A stretch of 64,000 bases of DNA from Eutreptiella sp. 'Long Island Sound 2002' (Eukaryota; Euglenozoa; Euglenophyceae; Eutreptiales; Eutreptiaceae): assembly GCA_964036045.1 (NCBI GenBank), contig OZ038379.1, forward strand, positions 188,369,885-188,433,884, written 5' to 3'. The first letter of the stretch is position 1; each line of letters starts with the position of its first letter. Under the pieces are notes generated by a model. The model saw nothing but the letters and a program-made list of their open reading frames with translations, was not told the origin of the DNA and did no database searches. The position numbers and the translations under genes are program-made. Positions 1 through 10,500 of this stretch are shown one piece after another.

Positions 1-2906
1 GTGCCAACCCACGATTGGTACTTTTTTAAAGCACAGATTATGGCGTAAGTCTCTTGCTCACGCGGCGACCATTGCATTTGGCGTGGGGCTAGCTTCCGAG
101 ACCAAAATGCAAGAGGGTAGTGATCGCCGGTGGCTTCATCAACCTGTTCAAGGACAGCTCCGATCGCGTACCTAGATGCGTCGGTTCTAATGTAGAAGGG
201 TCGGTCAAATTGGGGCACATGCAACGTGGCGACTTCGCAGAGGGCTGCCTTCAAGTGATGGAAGGCCTCCTCGCACTCGTCAGTCCACTTGACACGAACC
301 TTTGAACCTGCCTTCCCTGCATCTCTCCCTACCTTCAATAATTCAGTGAGGGGGGCAGCAAATTTGGCATAATTCGGCACAAAAGTGTGGTAAAAATTGC
401 AACAACCCAGGAATCCTCTCAACTCCGTGATCGTCTCAGGGCGCTTCCACTTCTGAATAGCGACGAGCTTCCCTGGACTGGGTCGTCGGGTGCCATTCTC
501 TAGGAGAGAACCACAAAATTCGACTGATTTTAAAAATAATTTTCCCTTCTTTGGCCCACAAATCAGCTGATTGGCGTCAAGAATGTCCAAAACTTGGTTC
601 AGCTGCTTCTCATGTAGGGCCACCAGCTCGGCTTCGGTCAGTCCCTCCCCTTCCGTCGCGATGATTATGTCATCTATGTACACACTCACGAAGGCACGAA
701 GCTCAGGATGGGTTGTGAACAGCACATCCTCCATCATTCTTTGAAAAAATGAGGGGGCGTTCTTCAGCCCCATGGGCATGACGGTCCATTGGACTGGGCC
801 ACATGGCGTGCACATACAGGTGAGAGGTCGGCTGTCCTTCCTCAACGGCATTTGGTGAAAGCCGTGACGGAGATCCAGCACAGAGAACAAACGACCTCTC
901 GCCCTCTTGGCGATTTCCTCCTCAATGAGGGGCAGGGGGTGTGAATCCGCCTTGGTTTCGGCGTTGAGATTGCGAAAATCAACCACCATTCGCCAACCAT
1001 CAATGGTGTTCTGGTCTGCAGGCGGTGGCTTCGGGACTGTGAAGGGTGAACAGCACCATTCGCTGGTCATACAACCCTCAAGCCAACCAAATTCCCTGAG
1101 ATTTCTCTCGATGATTTTTCGGAGTATCTCATGTTTGTGTCCATGATTTTCATAAGGGCGCTGTTTTTTTGCCTTGTACCCTTCACGAAGCTCGATGAAG
1201 GCTTCACCGAACTGTCCACGGACAGGGGGGTCTTTGATCAACTTCCCTGAAAGGGTTGTGTCCTTCCGTTCCTCAAAAATCTTTTCTCTTGACTTGGAAC
1301 ACAATTCAGTGTCCACCTGATCGCCAGGAATTACTGTCGAAAAAACTTTGGCGACTTCTTCGGCTTTGGCAGGAAGAATCTTCTTACGGATGTCCCTAAA
1401 CAGGTCCGTATCAACTGCCTCTTGAAGATAGGTGGGTCGTGTGTCGAAATCCCAGAGATTCTTTTCGTGATCCAGCTCCTCGAAAGGATCCATGAAAGCT
1501 TCCACAGGGGGTTTTTCATAAAAAACTCTGAATTTGCGGCGTGATTGGAGATTTTTCCTCGCCCGTGCACTGAAGATTCTTTTCGATGTCGACCGTATTG
1601 GGGAAGAGGGAGACGAGGCGGATCCATTGGACGTTGAATCACCTTGGGTATCTGACGGACAAAAATCAGAAAAAATAGATTCATCATCAGTACCACGCTC
1701 AACCTCAGATTCAGACCCAACACAGGAATCTGTACTAGAATCGGCAGAATTAGAGTCAGAAAGCTTTCCATCCACCAGGAATGCAAGCGAACTCCAGGAC
1801 CGCTGTGGCAGGGGACCTGTGTCGTCCCTGGCATACAGCTTAATCTTCCTGGGAAGTTCGATGTAATCTACACAAATGTCCTGTAATTCCTGAAACCAAG
1901 GCTTGTCGTCCCACAAGGGCACAACCAAAATTGCCTGGGTTTTATCTTGCTTGATTTTGTGGATGACCTGCTGGATTAAGTGAAACGGAGGATTAATCCA
2001 CAACTTCTTGTCCCATTTGTGGGTCCAAGCGTCGCTGAAGTGCTTATCAAAGCGCTTGTTCGTACGGTTAGCAAATGCATCATACTGTGGCCAAAAGGAA
2101 TGATGTTCATGAAAATATTCACAAATTGCATCGCGCCATTTGTCGACAACTCTGTAGGATGAAGAGTGCCAGCGCGAAGGGCGTCGTGGCTGGGAGTCCC
2201 TACGAAGACATTCTAACTCTTGGGAGTAATCGGCACTCCCATTCACCTCTGCAATGGTGACATCTTCACCAAATTTTGGTGTCACTTTTTGCTTCAAAAA
2301 TTCTTCTGCACTTTTAAACCCTGCGTGCAAAAAACGAAATTCAGGACGCTCCAAAGGACCTGACTCCAGCAAAAAACAACGACGATGACCTACGGGCGCT
2401 ACCCTGTTCTTGCGAAGCCAAGGATGGCCCAAATAAAGGTCATACTTTATGTCAGCACGATAGAAGTAGTCATCCTTAAGGACAACTTCTTCCACATTTT
2501 GCTCTTCCCAAAGGTCTTGAGCGACCAAATGAGTTGATATATAACAACCGCGTTGCCCACCTGCGAGAGAATGTCCAGAAACTCCCTCGAGGGTAACAGG
2601 ATGAGGCGATTCAAACACGCAGTCGTCGGGTAAGAAGGAATTGGATTGGAGATTTACCTCTGATCCATTGTCACACAAACAGGTGGCGAGGTGGAAATTT
2701 CCCTTGGATTCAGAGACCCACAGCTTTGTGACAAACTGACGGGCCCTGTGCTTGGACTGTACACCAACCTCGTCCACTACAACAGAAGGATCCGCTGCCG
2801 GATCCAGGGGAGAGGAGACAAGCGACCCTACATCAAGTAATGGTCGATCAGGAATTTGGGGATCATGCCTGAAATCGCCTGGGGAGGGGCGATTTTCGTG
2901 GCTCCC
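1..2906 (-). CDS. A1 Pol fragment: protease, methyltransferase-like, RT, start of RNase H
   Basis: Minus-strand frame open from the UAG that ends gag (2907-2909) to the window edge. It follows the same plan as the A2 polyprotein: an aspartic protease with a Cys-Asp-Asn-Gly-Ser core, a domain with an Ile-Asn-Pro-Pro-Phe motif, a Ser/Asp/Glu-rich linker, then a Ty3/gypsy RT whose Tyr-Ile-Asp-Asp catalytic motif lies at 669-680. The beginning of the RNase H domain is cut by the window start. No frame break was noticed. The first codon after gag has no ATG, so expression would need readthrough of the gag UAG. Confidence 0.85.
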
Positions 2907-3422
2907 CTAGGCGTTCTGACCTCCAGCGGCTGCGTTAACATTGTGAACACAGCCTGATTCGTCGATCCACTCATCTTGGAACGGATCATCCGCTGGATTC
3001 AGGGCATTTTCGACATAATCTCGATCCGCATCGGACACCTGATCTGCACCTGAGACCTGATCCACACGATGGTTTCCTTTTCCACGTCCACGGCCACGGC
3101 CGCCGGATGATGGGCCACCACCATCGCCACGCCCTCTGCCCTTACCAGAGAAGGGGGTTCCCGAAGGATTTCCCTTACCTTTACCCTGTGATCCTGGAGC
3201 ATTTCCTTTGTTTGTACCGGATTGAGGGGTTTGGCCTGGATTTCGATTTCCGCCTCCGGCGTTGACATTGGGACTTGTCTGGCCGTTTGGCTGTCGACCG
3301 GAGCCGGATGGAGTCCGATTCCCTTTGCCTTGGGACCCGCCAGGGCCTCCGGTATTTTTGTTCCCACCGGAGGGAGTCGAATTACCCTTTCCCCCCTTAG
3401 CACCATGCACCTGTCTGTCATT
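2907..3422 (-). CDS. A1 gag, 3' part (after the A2 insertion)
   Basis: C-terminal tail of the A1 Gag, continuing the frame broken at 14189. It encodes a low-complexity Gly/Asn/Pro/Gln-rich stretch with Lys-Gly and Arg-Gly repeats, probably nucleic-acid binding, and then an acidic tail. It ends in UAG at 2907-2909 followed by GGG AGC. The upstream end is the target duplication TCATT at 3418-3422. Once the A2 insert and one TCATT are removed, the frame matches the intact A3 gag at 45590. Confidence 0.85.
   Translation of the reverse strand, partial: NDRQVHGAKGGKGNSTPSGGNKNTGGPGGSQGKGNRTPSGSGRQPNGQTSPNVNAGGGNRNPGQTPQSGTNKGNAPGSQGKGKGNPSGTPFSGKGRGRGDGGGPSSGGRGRGRGKGNHRVDQVSGADQVSDADRDYVENALNPADDPFQDEWIDESGCVHNVNAAAGGQNA
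3418..3422. repeat. Target-site duplication TCATT, left copy (A2 in A1)
   Basis: TCATT directly left of the A2 3' LTR, identical to 14189-14193 directly right of the A2 5' LTR. The uninterrupted sequence in A3 gag has this motif once. The duplication is 5 bp, as usual for Ty3/gypsy integrases. Confidence 0.95.
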
Positions 3423-3954
3423 TGAAAGTGCTGCCCTGGGTCGTTGTGGGTGCCGGAGGGCTCGGGGCCGGCAAGACCAGTGGGGCAGGCACGCGAGGAG
3501 TCTCCCTGGATGTTGTTATTGGGTGTAGAACCGGACACTCGGACACCAACGGAGGCGAGAGCAGCAACAACTGAAGCAAGGTCCATGCTGATTGTGGTCC
3601 GGCAGAAAATCCCAGTCTATGAAGAAAATTGAGGGGAATTATTCTAAATACATCTGAGTGTCCAAAACTGTCCGAATGAATTTAAATAATCCATTTATGT
3701 AAAATTGTCTGGCCGATCTGGCCCGCGAGCGCGCGTCAACGGCAAATGGCGATTCCAGCTAAAATAGCGGAATGCGGCGGATTTACGGGAAATGGACCGC
3801 GGAATCAAATCCGGCATAACAGAAATATATAGGAAATATCCTGTGACTGAGCTGCGAGGCGGCAATTCCGCCGAAGCAAAGAAAATGACCAAAATGTAAC
3901 CAATCTGGGCAGAATGTCTGAAAATCTGAGCAGATGGGGCTAGCCGCACTTACA
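3423..3954 (-). repeat. A2 3' LTR
   Basis: 532 bp, starting TGTAAGTGC on the minus strand and ending GCACTTTCA, an imperfect inverted terminal repeat with canonical TG...CA ends. Differences from the 5' LTR include a three-base patch near 3565-3574, T/C near 3640 and A/G near 3897. It contains the same gag-start segment as the 5' LTR but is followed by flanking DNA instead of gag. Confidence 0.95.
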
Positions 3955-3969
3955 CTCCCCCTCCAAAAA
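3955..3969 (-). other. A2 polypurine tract
   Basis: On the minus strand TTTTTGGAGGGGGAG lies directly against the 3' LTR start, the position and composition expected for the primer of plus-strand DNA synthesis. Confidence 0.85.
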
Positions 3970-5599
3970 CACACTGGGGTGTGTCGCTACGTCAACGAAG
4001 AACGTAGTGCGGGTAAGTCCCAGAAAAACATAGAATTGTAGCCTCGATGGGGCGAAATCTGCTTGATCTGACCTGATTTGGGCTGAATTGGCACTGAATC
4101 AGGCTGGATGAACCTGAAATGAGACAGAATGAGAAGTGACGAACAGTCCTCCGTGCAGTAAAACATTAGGTCAAGGGCTAAAAAGCATGTAAACGTATCA
4201 AGAATCGATACCAAACCATGCATTGGTTGAGAATGAGGTAGATTATTGGTGGATTGAGTGGGGGAATCAAGAATTGGGGTGACATCTCAGCGCTCTGGCA
4301 CAGTTTCGCTGTCGCGGGCACGCTACGGTGTCCTCGCCGAACTCTACATCGTGTTATCCCGCTTTTGTCGTTCTGAACAGTGCAGCATGTGGCTCAGATT
4401 TGGCGCATCTGGTGGATGATCACAAGATTCAGCAAAATTGAGAATGAATTTGGGCAGAGATTGAGGGGATTAAGCAATCACAGAAAGGTTAAACAAATAC
4501 ACATGTAGTCTACAGACCCTAAGTGAACCACCGAAGGTAGAGATGTTCTTCTGTTCACTTAGATCTAAACAGATCTTCGAGGAATGATGGGAGATGACAA
4601 GGAAATCAATCTAAATTGTCCTAACATGAGTACATTCCCTGAGATGAAGGTGAAATGAAGCGGAATGTCTGGAACTGAAACTGCTAACACTTTCGTTTAG
4701 ACTAAAGTTAATATATATTGTCGTTTATTCAGCTCAATTGTGCTTTCCGGCACGTTGGTTCGCGAGCATCTAACAGATTCTATCAAAATGTGGATCATGT
4801 GGTGATGCATCATGATGGGACATGCTGGCCCTGGATCCTTGGCATGTAACGCGCCGAAGGTTCTCTGAAGGCGCTTTACTGACAGTATATAACTGAGAGA
4901 CACCGAATTTACAGTGGCGGTGGTGTCAATCGACTTGGACAAGGCCAATCTTTCGATGGAGTCCCACAAGACACTTGTATTCACCATTCTCGACAGTTTC
5001 TGGTCGAATTGAGCTCACATTGGCGTGTGCCAAAAATACAACGAAGCTTACGGACTTCAGAGGTTGCTGTTCGAAGTCCCTAAAGCTCCTAGATGAAGAT
5101 TGTCTGAACAATTGACGTCTGGGTTTCGTACAACAGTGGCAGAATGATGGACAAACCTGAGAAATTCAAGGTCAATTTGAGGATCCTGGATCTGAATCTG
5201 GACTTTGGCGTCAGCATCACAGCAAATGAAGGTGAGATCTGAGTTCCTGGCGTCGCCTCTAGGGCAGCCAGTACTACAGGGGTTGCCTGTAGGGGTGAAT
5301 GTCGCTGGCCAGCGTTTTGATTATGTACATTTGCTTCCATCTGCACGAGTAGCCAAATTCCAAAGATGCACAGACCAACAGAGACAAGATTACCCCGAAT
5401 CTGCCTGAATTAAGCCTGAGTTTGGTTTTTTCTGCACACGGCAGCACACTCCGTCAGCGTATCTACGCCTTGTCTGCCTAACGGAGACCAAAGAAAAGTT
5501 GATTGACGTCAAATTATCAAACATTCGCAGTTCTCCACATCATGACATAAATAGAAAGAATGAACAGTGGATTGAGCAGAATGTGGTAGGATGGCTTCC
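3970..5599 (-). other. A2 long 3' untranslated region
   Basis: About 1.6 kb between the integrase stop (UGA, 5600-5602) and the polypurine tract. The corresponding A3 region (38228-39893) is alignable but has small indels that break every short reading frame, so I see no protein-coding constraint. One patch (about 4528-4572 versus 38801-38850) is unrelated in sequence between the two copies while its surroundings match closely. No known RNA gene was recognised. Confidence 0.7.
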
Positions 5600-7558
5600 T
5601 CAATTCGGCCAAGCACGAATGCATGTGACCACCAACCTGTCTGGCCTGGCCCTCGTACGGCTTGGGCGCTGCAAATCAGCGGCCGAACTTGAAGCTTGGT
5701 CCTCATTTGGCTCCTGGGCTGGCCTGACCGCAGGAGGGGGGATCGACGGATCAGCCCTGGAATGTGGCTGCTGAGGGCCGTAAAAGGCTGGATCTCGATT
5801 CACCACAGGTCGTTTTCCGTCGCTCTCCACTTGTCTGTCTCGTTTCGACAAACAATCTGTCAGGAGTACGCCAATTTCGGGGTGCTTCTTGAGGAAGTCA
5901 ATGAACCCCTTGGTGTACCCATGGACAAAAGAATGGGCTGGTTCCCAGTTGTTGTGACTGGAATCAAAGCCCCTCCACTCACACAGAAATTCCCATTCGC
6001 CCTTGGCGTCACGTCTTGCTTCAACAATCCTCTTGAGTTCGTACTTTCCCCCTTCGATTACCCGATCAGACAAGTGTTTTGCAGTCCAAAAAAGGGGTTT
6101 AACCCGATCCTTGGGGGAGGGGATCTCTCTCTTGAGGCGATCGCCCGAAACGTCAATTTCCCTGCTGACATCCACACGAATCCTCCACCTGTTCTCACCA
6201 AGACGCGCTGTGACAGCGAATGGCCCCTCCCACAAGGGAAGAAGCTTGTCATCTCCGTCCAGGGTGGTTTCGGATTTTCGAAGCCAAACTCGATCGTCGA
6301 CTTCAAAATTTTGGGGGTTTTTTCGACCTTGATTTTGAACCCAAAGCCAGTCAGCTTGATGCTTCTCGATTAATTTCGACACAGATTTATCTGCTCGTTG
6401 GACTTCGTCCAAAAACAGCGAAGCATCTTTACAGGGGCGAGGATTATTCAACGGCATGTTCCACCAACACTTCTTTCGTCCAAAGACAATTTCATTTGGA
6501 GAAAGGCCATGATACAAAGGCGTGTTGTGGTAACGGCGAAGCAATGCGAAGAGAACTTCAAGCCAGTGGAAATCCTTCTCACTCGCGAGCTCCTTACGAA
6601 GCATATTTATAACAGAGCGGCCGGCTCTTTCGCCAGGCAGCGCTCGATGCGAGTGGATTTCACACCTGAGGTGGTGGATTCCAAGGCGAGCACACAATTC
6701 TCTCCACCATTCGGAGGTGTACTCTTTGCCTGAGTCCGTGACCACCTCGGATGGGACATCCCAGCCTCCCATCCAGGTCTGCGCGCACCATTTGGCGGCA
6801 GCCTTGCCAGTCATCGACTCAATGTTGCAAGGCAACACTTGAATGTAGCCGGAATGACGGCACTGAATGAGGAGCACACCATTGACTTTTTTGTTAGTCC
6901 AATGGCACTCTTCGTCATCGAGCTCACCGAGATAGAAAAAATCACTCGTGACTCTGTTGAAGAGACGCTCCGGAATAGGATGAGGCCTCAGATGGCCGTG
7001 CTTCTTCGCGCTGGGGGGCGTCGAGACAGCACATTGGGCGCATCCGGCGGCTACTTTCATGCAGTGAGTATATAGCCGTGAGCCAAACAACCTATGTTTA
7101 ATCATCGACCACAGTCGACGGCCATGTGCGTGGGGGGACTCCCATTTGTGCCACCAGTTTAACACTCGGGGGGCTAGGGCGTCAGGCACACACAATTTAC
7201 CCTCCATCCACAGCTTCCCCCCATCCAACGAGTACTCCGCAAAAATCCCATCCCTGTGAGCATCTTTGGATTTGAAATTTCCAAAGACCTCTTTAAACAT
7301 GGGATCCTGCAGGTAATCGGACGTCCAGTCACGGATGATCAGGGAATCCTTAGGCAGGGGTGGAGTTTTGGCCGGATCTCGACGCTTAATGCCCTCGATC
7401 AACCGAATTCGACTTACTTGTCGGGTATAGTCAAACCGTTTCACACTCCCTGAGGAGGGATCGGTGACTTTTTCCACGACTTTCAGCGTTTTGGTGCAGA
7501 TCTCGTGAGCATGCGCCGGATCTGTGATGGCCGTGATGTCGTGACACGGCAATGCGTG
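5600..7558 (-). CDS. A2 integrase with chromodomain (Pol C-terminal part)
   Basis: About 650 residues in the same frame as the upstream protease-RT-RNase H segment, separated from it only by UAG at 7559-7561. Counting from 7552: zinc-binding region with His141/His143 and Cys171-x2-Cys174; catalytic core with Asp204, Asp273 and Glu308 (34 residues between the last two, close to the D-35-E spacing); a Trp-Glu-Gly-Pro-Phe (GPF/Y-type) motif at about 441-447; and a chromodomain at about 503-556 with the expected aromatic residues and Trp-Glu-Pro. Known role of the family: inserts element cDNA; chromodomains direct insertion toward particular chromatin. All catalytic residues are present. It ends in UGA. 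Confidence 0.93.
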   Translation of the reverse strand, partial: HALPCHDITAITDPAHAHEICTKTLKVVEKVTDPSSGSVKRFDYTRQVSRIRLIEGIKRRDPAKTPPLPKDSLIIRDWTSDYLQDPMFKEVFGNFKSKDAHRDGIFAEYSLDGGKLWMEGKLCVPDALAPRVLNWWHKWESPHAHGRRLWSMIKHRLFGSRLYTHCMKVAAGCAQCAVSTPPSAKKHGHLRPHPIPERLFNRVTSDFFYLGELDDEECHWTNKKVNGVLLIQCRHSGYIQVLPCNIESMTGKAAAKWCAQTWMGGWDVPSEVVTDSGKEYTSEWWRELCARLGIHHLRCEIHSHRALPGERAGRSVINMLRKELASEKDFHWLEVLFALLRRYHNTPLYHGLSPNEIVFGRKKCWWNMPLNNPRPCKDASLFLDEVQRADKSVSKLIEKHQADWLWVQNQGRKNPQNFEVDDRVWLRKSETTLDGDDKLLPLWEGPFAVTARLGENRWRIRVDVSREIDVSGDRLKREIPSPKDRVKPLFWTAKHLSDRVIEGGKYELKRIVEARRDAKGEWEFLCEWRGFDSSHNNWEPAHSFVHGYTKGFIDFLKKHPEIGVLLTDCLSKRDRQVESDGKRPVVNRDPAFYGPQQPHSRADPSIPPPAVRPAQEPNEDQASSSAADLQRPSRTRARPDRLVVTCIRAWPN

Positions 7559-10500
7559 CTATTTAACAGCGCACTGCATGCATGCACGTCGAATGAGTTT
7601 CTTTTCTTCCTGATCCCATTCGATGATTACATGGCGGTCCTGCTCCGTACCATGGATGTTGGTACTTTGCAGCCCCTCTGAGGCGGGGTAAGCCCATCGG
7701 CTCAGAGCATCCGCTACCGTGTTATGTTTTCCAGGCAAATACGACACATGGAGGTCAAACAGAGAGAGAAATTCGTGCCACCTGGCCCGTCGACCAGCTG
7801 GGCTCGCGACAGTATCAATGTGTTCGGTGGCCCAATACTCCAGAGATCGATGATCCGTCAAGACCTCGACTCGATTGGTGCCAACCCACGATTGGTACTT
7901 TTTTAAAGCACAGATGATGGCATACGTTTCTTGCTCACGCGGCGACCATTGCATTTGGCGTGGGGCTAGCTTCCGAGACCAAAATGCAAGAGGGTAGTGA
8001 TCGCCGGTGGCTTCATCAACCTGTTCAAGGACAGCTCCGATCGCGTACCTAGATGCGTCGGTTCTAATGTAGAAGGGTCTGTCAAATTGGGGCACATGCA
8101 ACGTGGCGACTTCGCAGAGGGCTGCCTTCAAGTGATGGAAGGCCTCCTCGCACTCGTCAGTCCACTTGACACGAACCTTTGAACCTGCCTTGCCCGCATC
8201 TCTCCCTACCTTCAATAATTCAGTGAGGGGGGCAGCAAATTTGGCATAATTCGGCACAAAAGTGTGGTAAAAATTGCAACAACCCAGGAATCCTCTCAAC
8301 TCCGTGATCGTCTCAGGGCGCTTCCACTTCTGAATAGCGACGAGCTTCCCTGGACTGGGTCGTCGGGTGCCATTCTCTAGGAGAGAACCACAAAATTCGA
8401 CTGATTTTAAAAATAATTTTCCCTTCTTTGGCCCACAAATCAGCTGATTGGCGTCAAGAATGTCCAAAACTTGGTTCAGCTGCTTCTCATGTAGGGCCAC
8501 CAGCTCGGCTTCGGTCAGTCCCTCCCCCTCCGTCGCGATGATTATGTCATCTATGTACACACTCACGAAGGCACGAAGCTCCGGATGGGTTGTGAACAGC
8601 ACATCCTCCATCATTCTTTGAAAAAATGAGGGGGCGTTCTTCAGCCCCATGGGCATGACGGTCCATTGGACTGGGCCACATGGCGTGCACATACAGGTAA
8701 GAGGTCTGCTGTCCTTCCTCAACGGCATTTGGTGAAAGCCGTGACGGAGATCCAGCACAGAGAACAAACGACCTCTTGCCCTCTTGGCGATTTCCTCCTC
8801 AATGAGGGGCAGGGGGTGTGAATCCGCCTTTGTTTCGGCGTTGAGATTGCGAAAATCAACCACCATTCGCCAACCATCAATGGTGTTCTGGTCTGCAGGC
8901 GGTGGCTTCGGGACTGTGAAGGGTGAACAGCACCATTCGCTGGTCATACAACCCTCAAGCCAACCAAATTCCCTGAGATTTCTCTCGATGATTTTTCTGA
9001 GTATCTCATGTTTGTGTCCATGATTTTCATAAGGGCGCTGTTTTTTTGCCTTGTACCCTTCACGAAGCTCGATGAAGGCTTCACCGAACTGTCCACGGAC
9101 AGGGGGATCTTTGATCAACTTCCCTGAAAGGGTTGTGTCCTTCCGTTCCTCAAAAATCTTTTCTCTTGACTTGGAACACAATTCAGTGTCCACCTGATCG
9201 CCAGGAATTACTGTCGAAAAAACTTTGGCGACTTCTTCGGCTTTGGCAGGCAGAATCTTCTTACGGATGTCCCTAAACAGGTCCGTATCAACTGCCTCCT
9301 GAAGATAGGTGGGTCGTGTGTCGAAATCCCAGAGATTTTCTTCGCGATCCAGCTCCTCGAAAGGATCCATGAAAGCTTCCACAGGGGGTTTTTCATAAAA
9401 AACTCTGAATTTGCGGCGCGATTGGGGATTTTTTCTCGCCCGTGCACTGAAGATTCTTTTCGATGTCGACCGTATTGGGGAAGAGGGAGGCGAGGCGGAT
9501 CCATTGGACGTTGAATCACCTTGGGTATCTGACGGACAAAAATCAGAAAAAAGAGATTCATCATCAGTACCACGCTCAACCTCAGATTCAGACCCAACAC
9601 AGGAATCTGTACTAGAATCAGCAGAATTAGAGTCAGAAAGCTTTCCATCCACCAGGAATGCAAGCGAACTCCAGGACCGCTGTGGCAGGGGACCTGTGTC
9701 GTCCCTGGCATACAGCTTAATCTTCCTGGGTAGTTCGATGTAATCTACACAAATGTCCTGTAATTCCTGAAACCAAGGCTTGTCATCCCACAAGGGCACA
9801 ACCAAAATTGCCTGGGTTTTATCTTGCTTGATTTTGTGGATGACCTGCTGGATTAAGTGAAACGGAGGATTAATCCACAACTTCTTGTCCCATTTGTGGG
9901 TCCAAGCGTCGCTGAAGTGCTTGTCAAAGCGCTTGTTCATACGGTTAGCAAATGCATCATACTGTGGCCAAAAGGAATGATGTTCATGGAAGTATTCACA
10001 AATTGCATCGCGCCATTTGTCGACAACTCTGTAGGATGAAGAGTGCCAGCGCGAAGGGCGTCGTGGCTGGGAGTCCCTACGAAGACATTCTAACTCTTGG
10101 GAGTAATCGGCACTCCCATTCACCTCAGCAATGGTGACATCTTCACCAAATTTTGATGTCACTTTTTGCTTCAAAAATTCTTCTGCACTTTTAAACCCTG
10201 CGTGCAAAAAACGAAACTCAGGACGCTCCAAAGGACCTGACTCCAGCAAAAAACAACGACGATGACCTACGGGCGCTACCCTGTTCTTGCGAAGCCAAGG
10301 ATGGCCCAAGTAAAGGTCATATTTTATGTCAGCACGATAGAAGTAGTCATCCTTAAGGACAACTTCTTCCACATTCTGCTCTTCCCAAAGGTCTTGAGCG
10401 ACCAAATGGGTGGATATATAACAACCGCGTTGCCCACCTGCGAGAGAATGTCCAGAAACTCCCTCGAGGGTAACAGGATGAGGCGACTCAAACACGCAGT

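Noticed and set aside
1331-1834. 167-codon frame recurring at 1331-1834, 9208-9711 and 43502-44005
   Set aside because: It overlaps pol in another frame on the same strand. Copies are nearly identical, so its presence in all three is not evidence of selection.
4697-4987. 96-codon minus-strand frame in the A 3' region
   Set aside because: The A3 counterpart (39009-39272) is frame-shifted, so there is no protein conservation.
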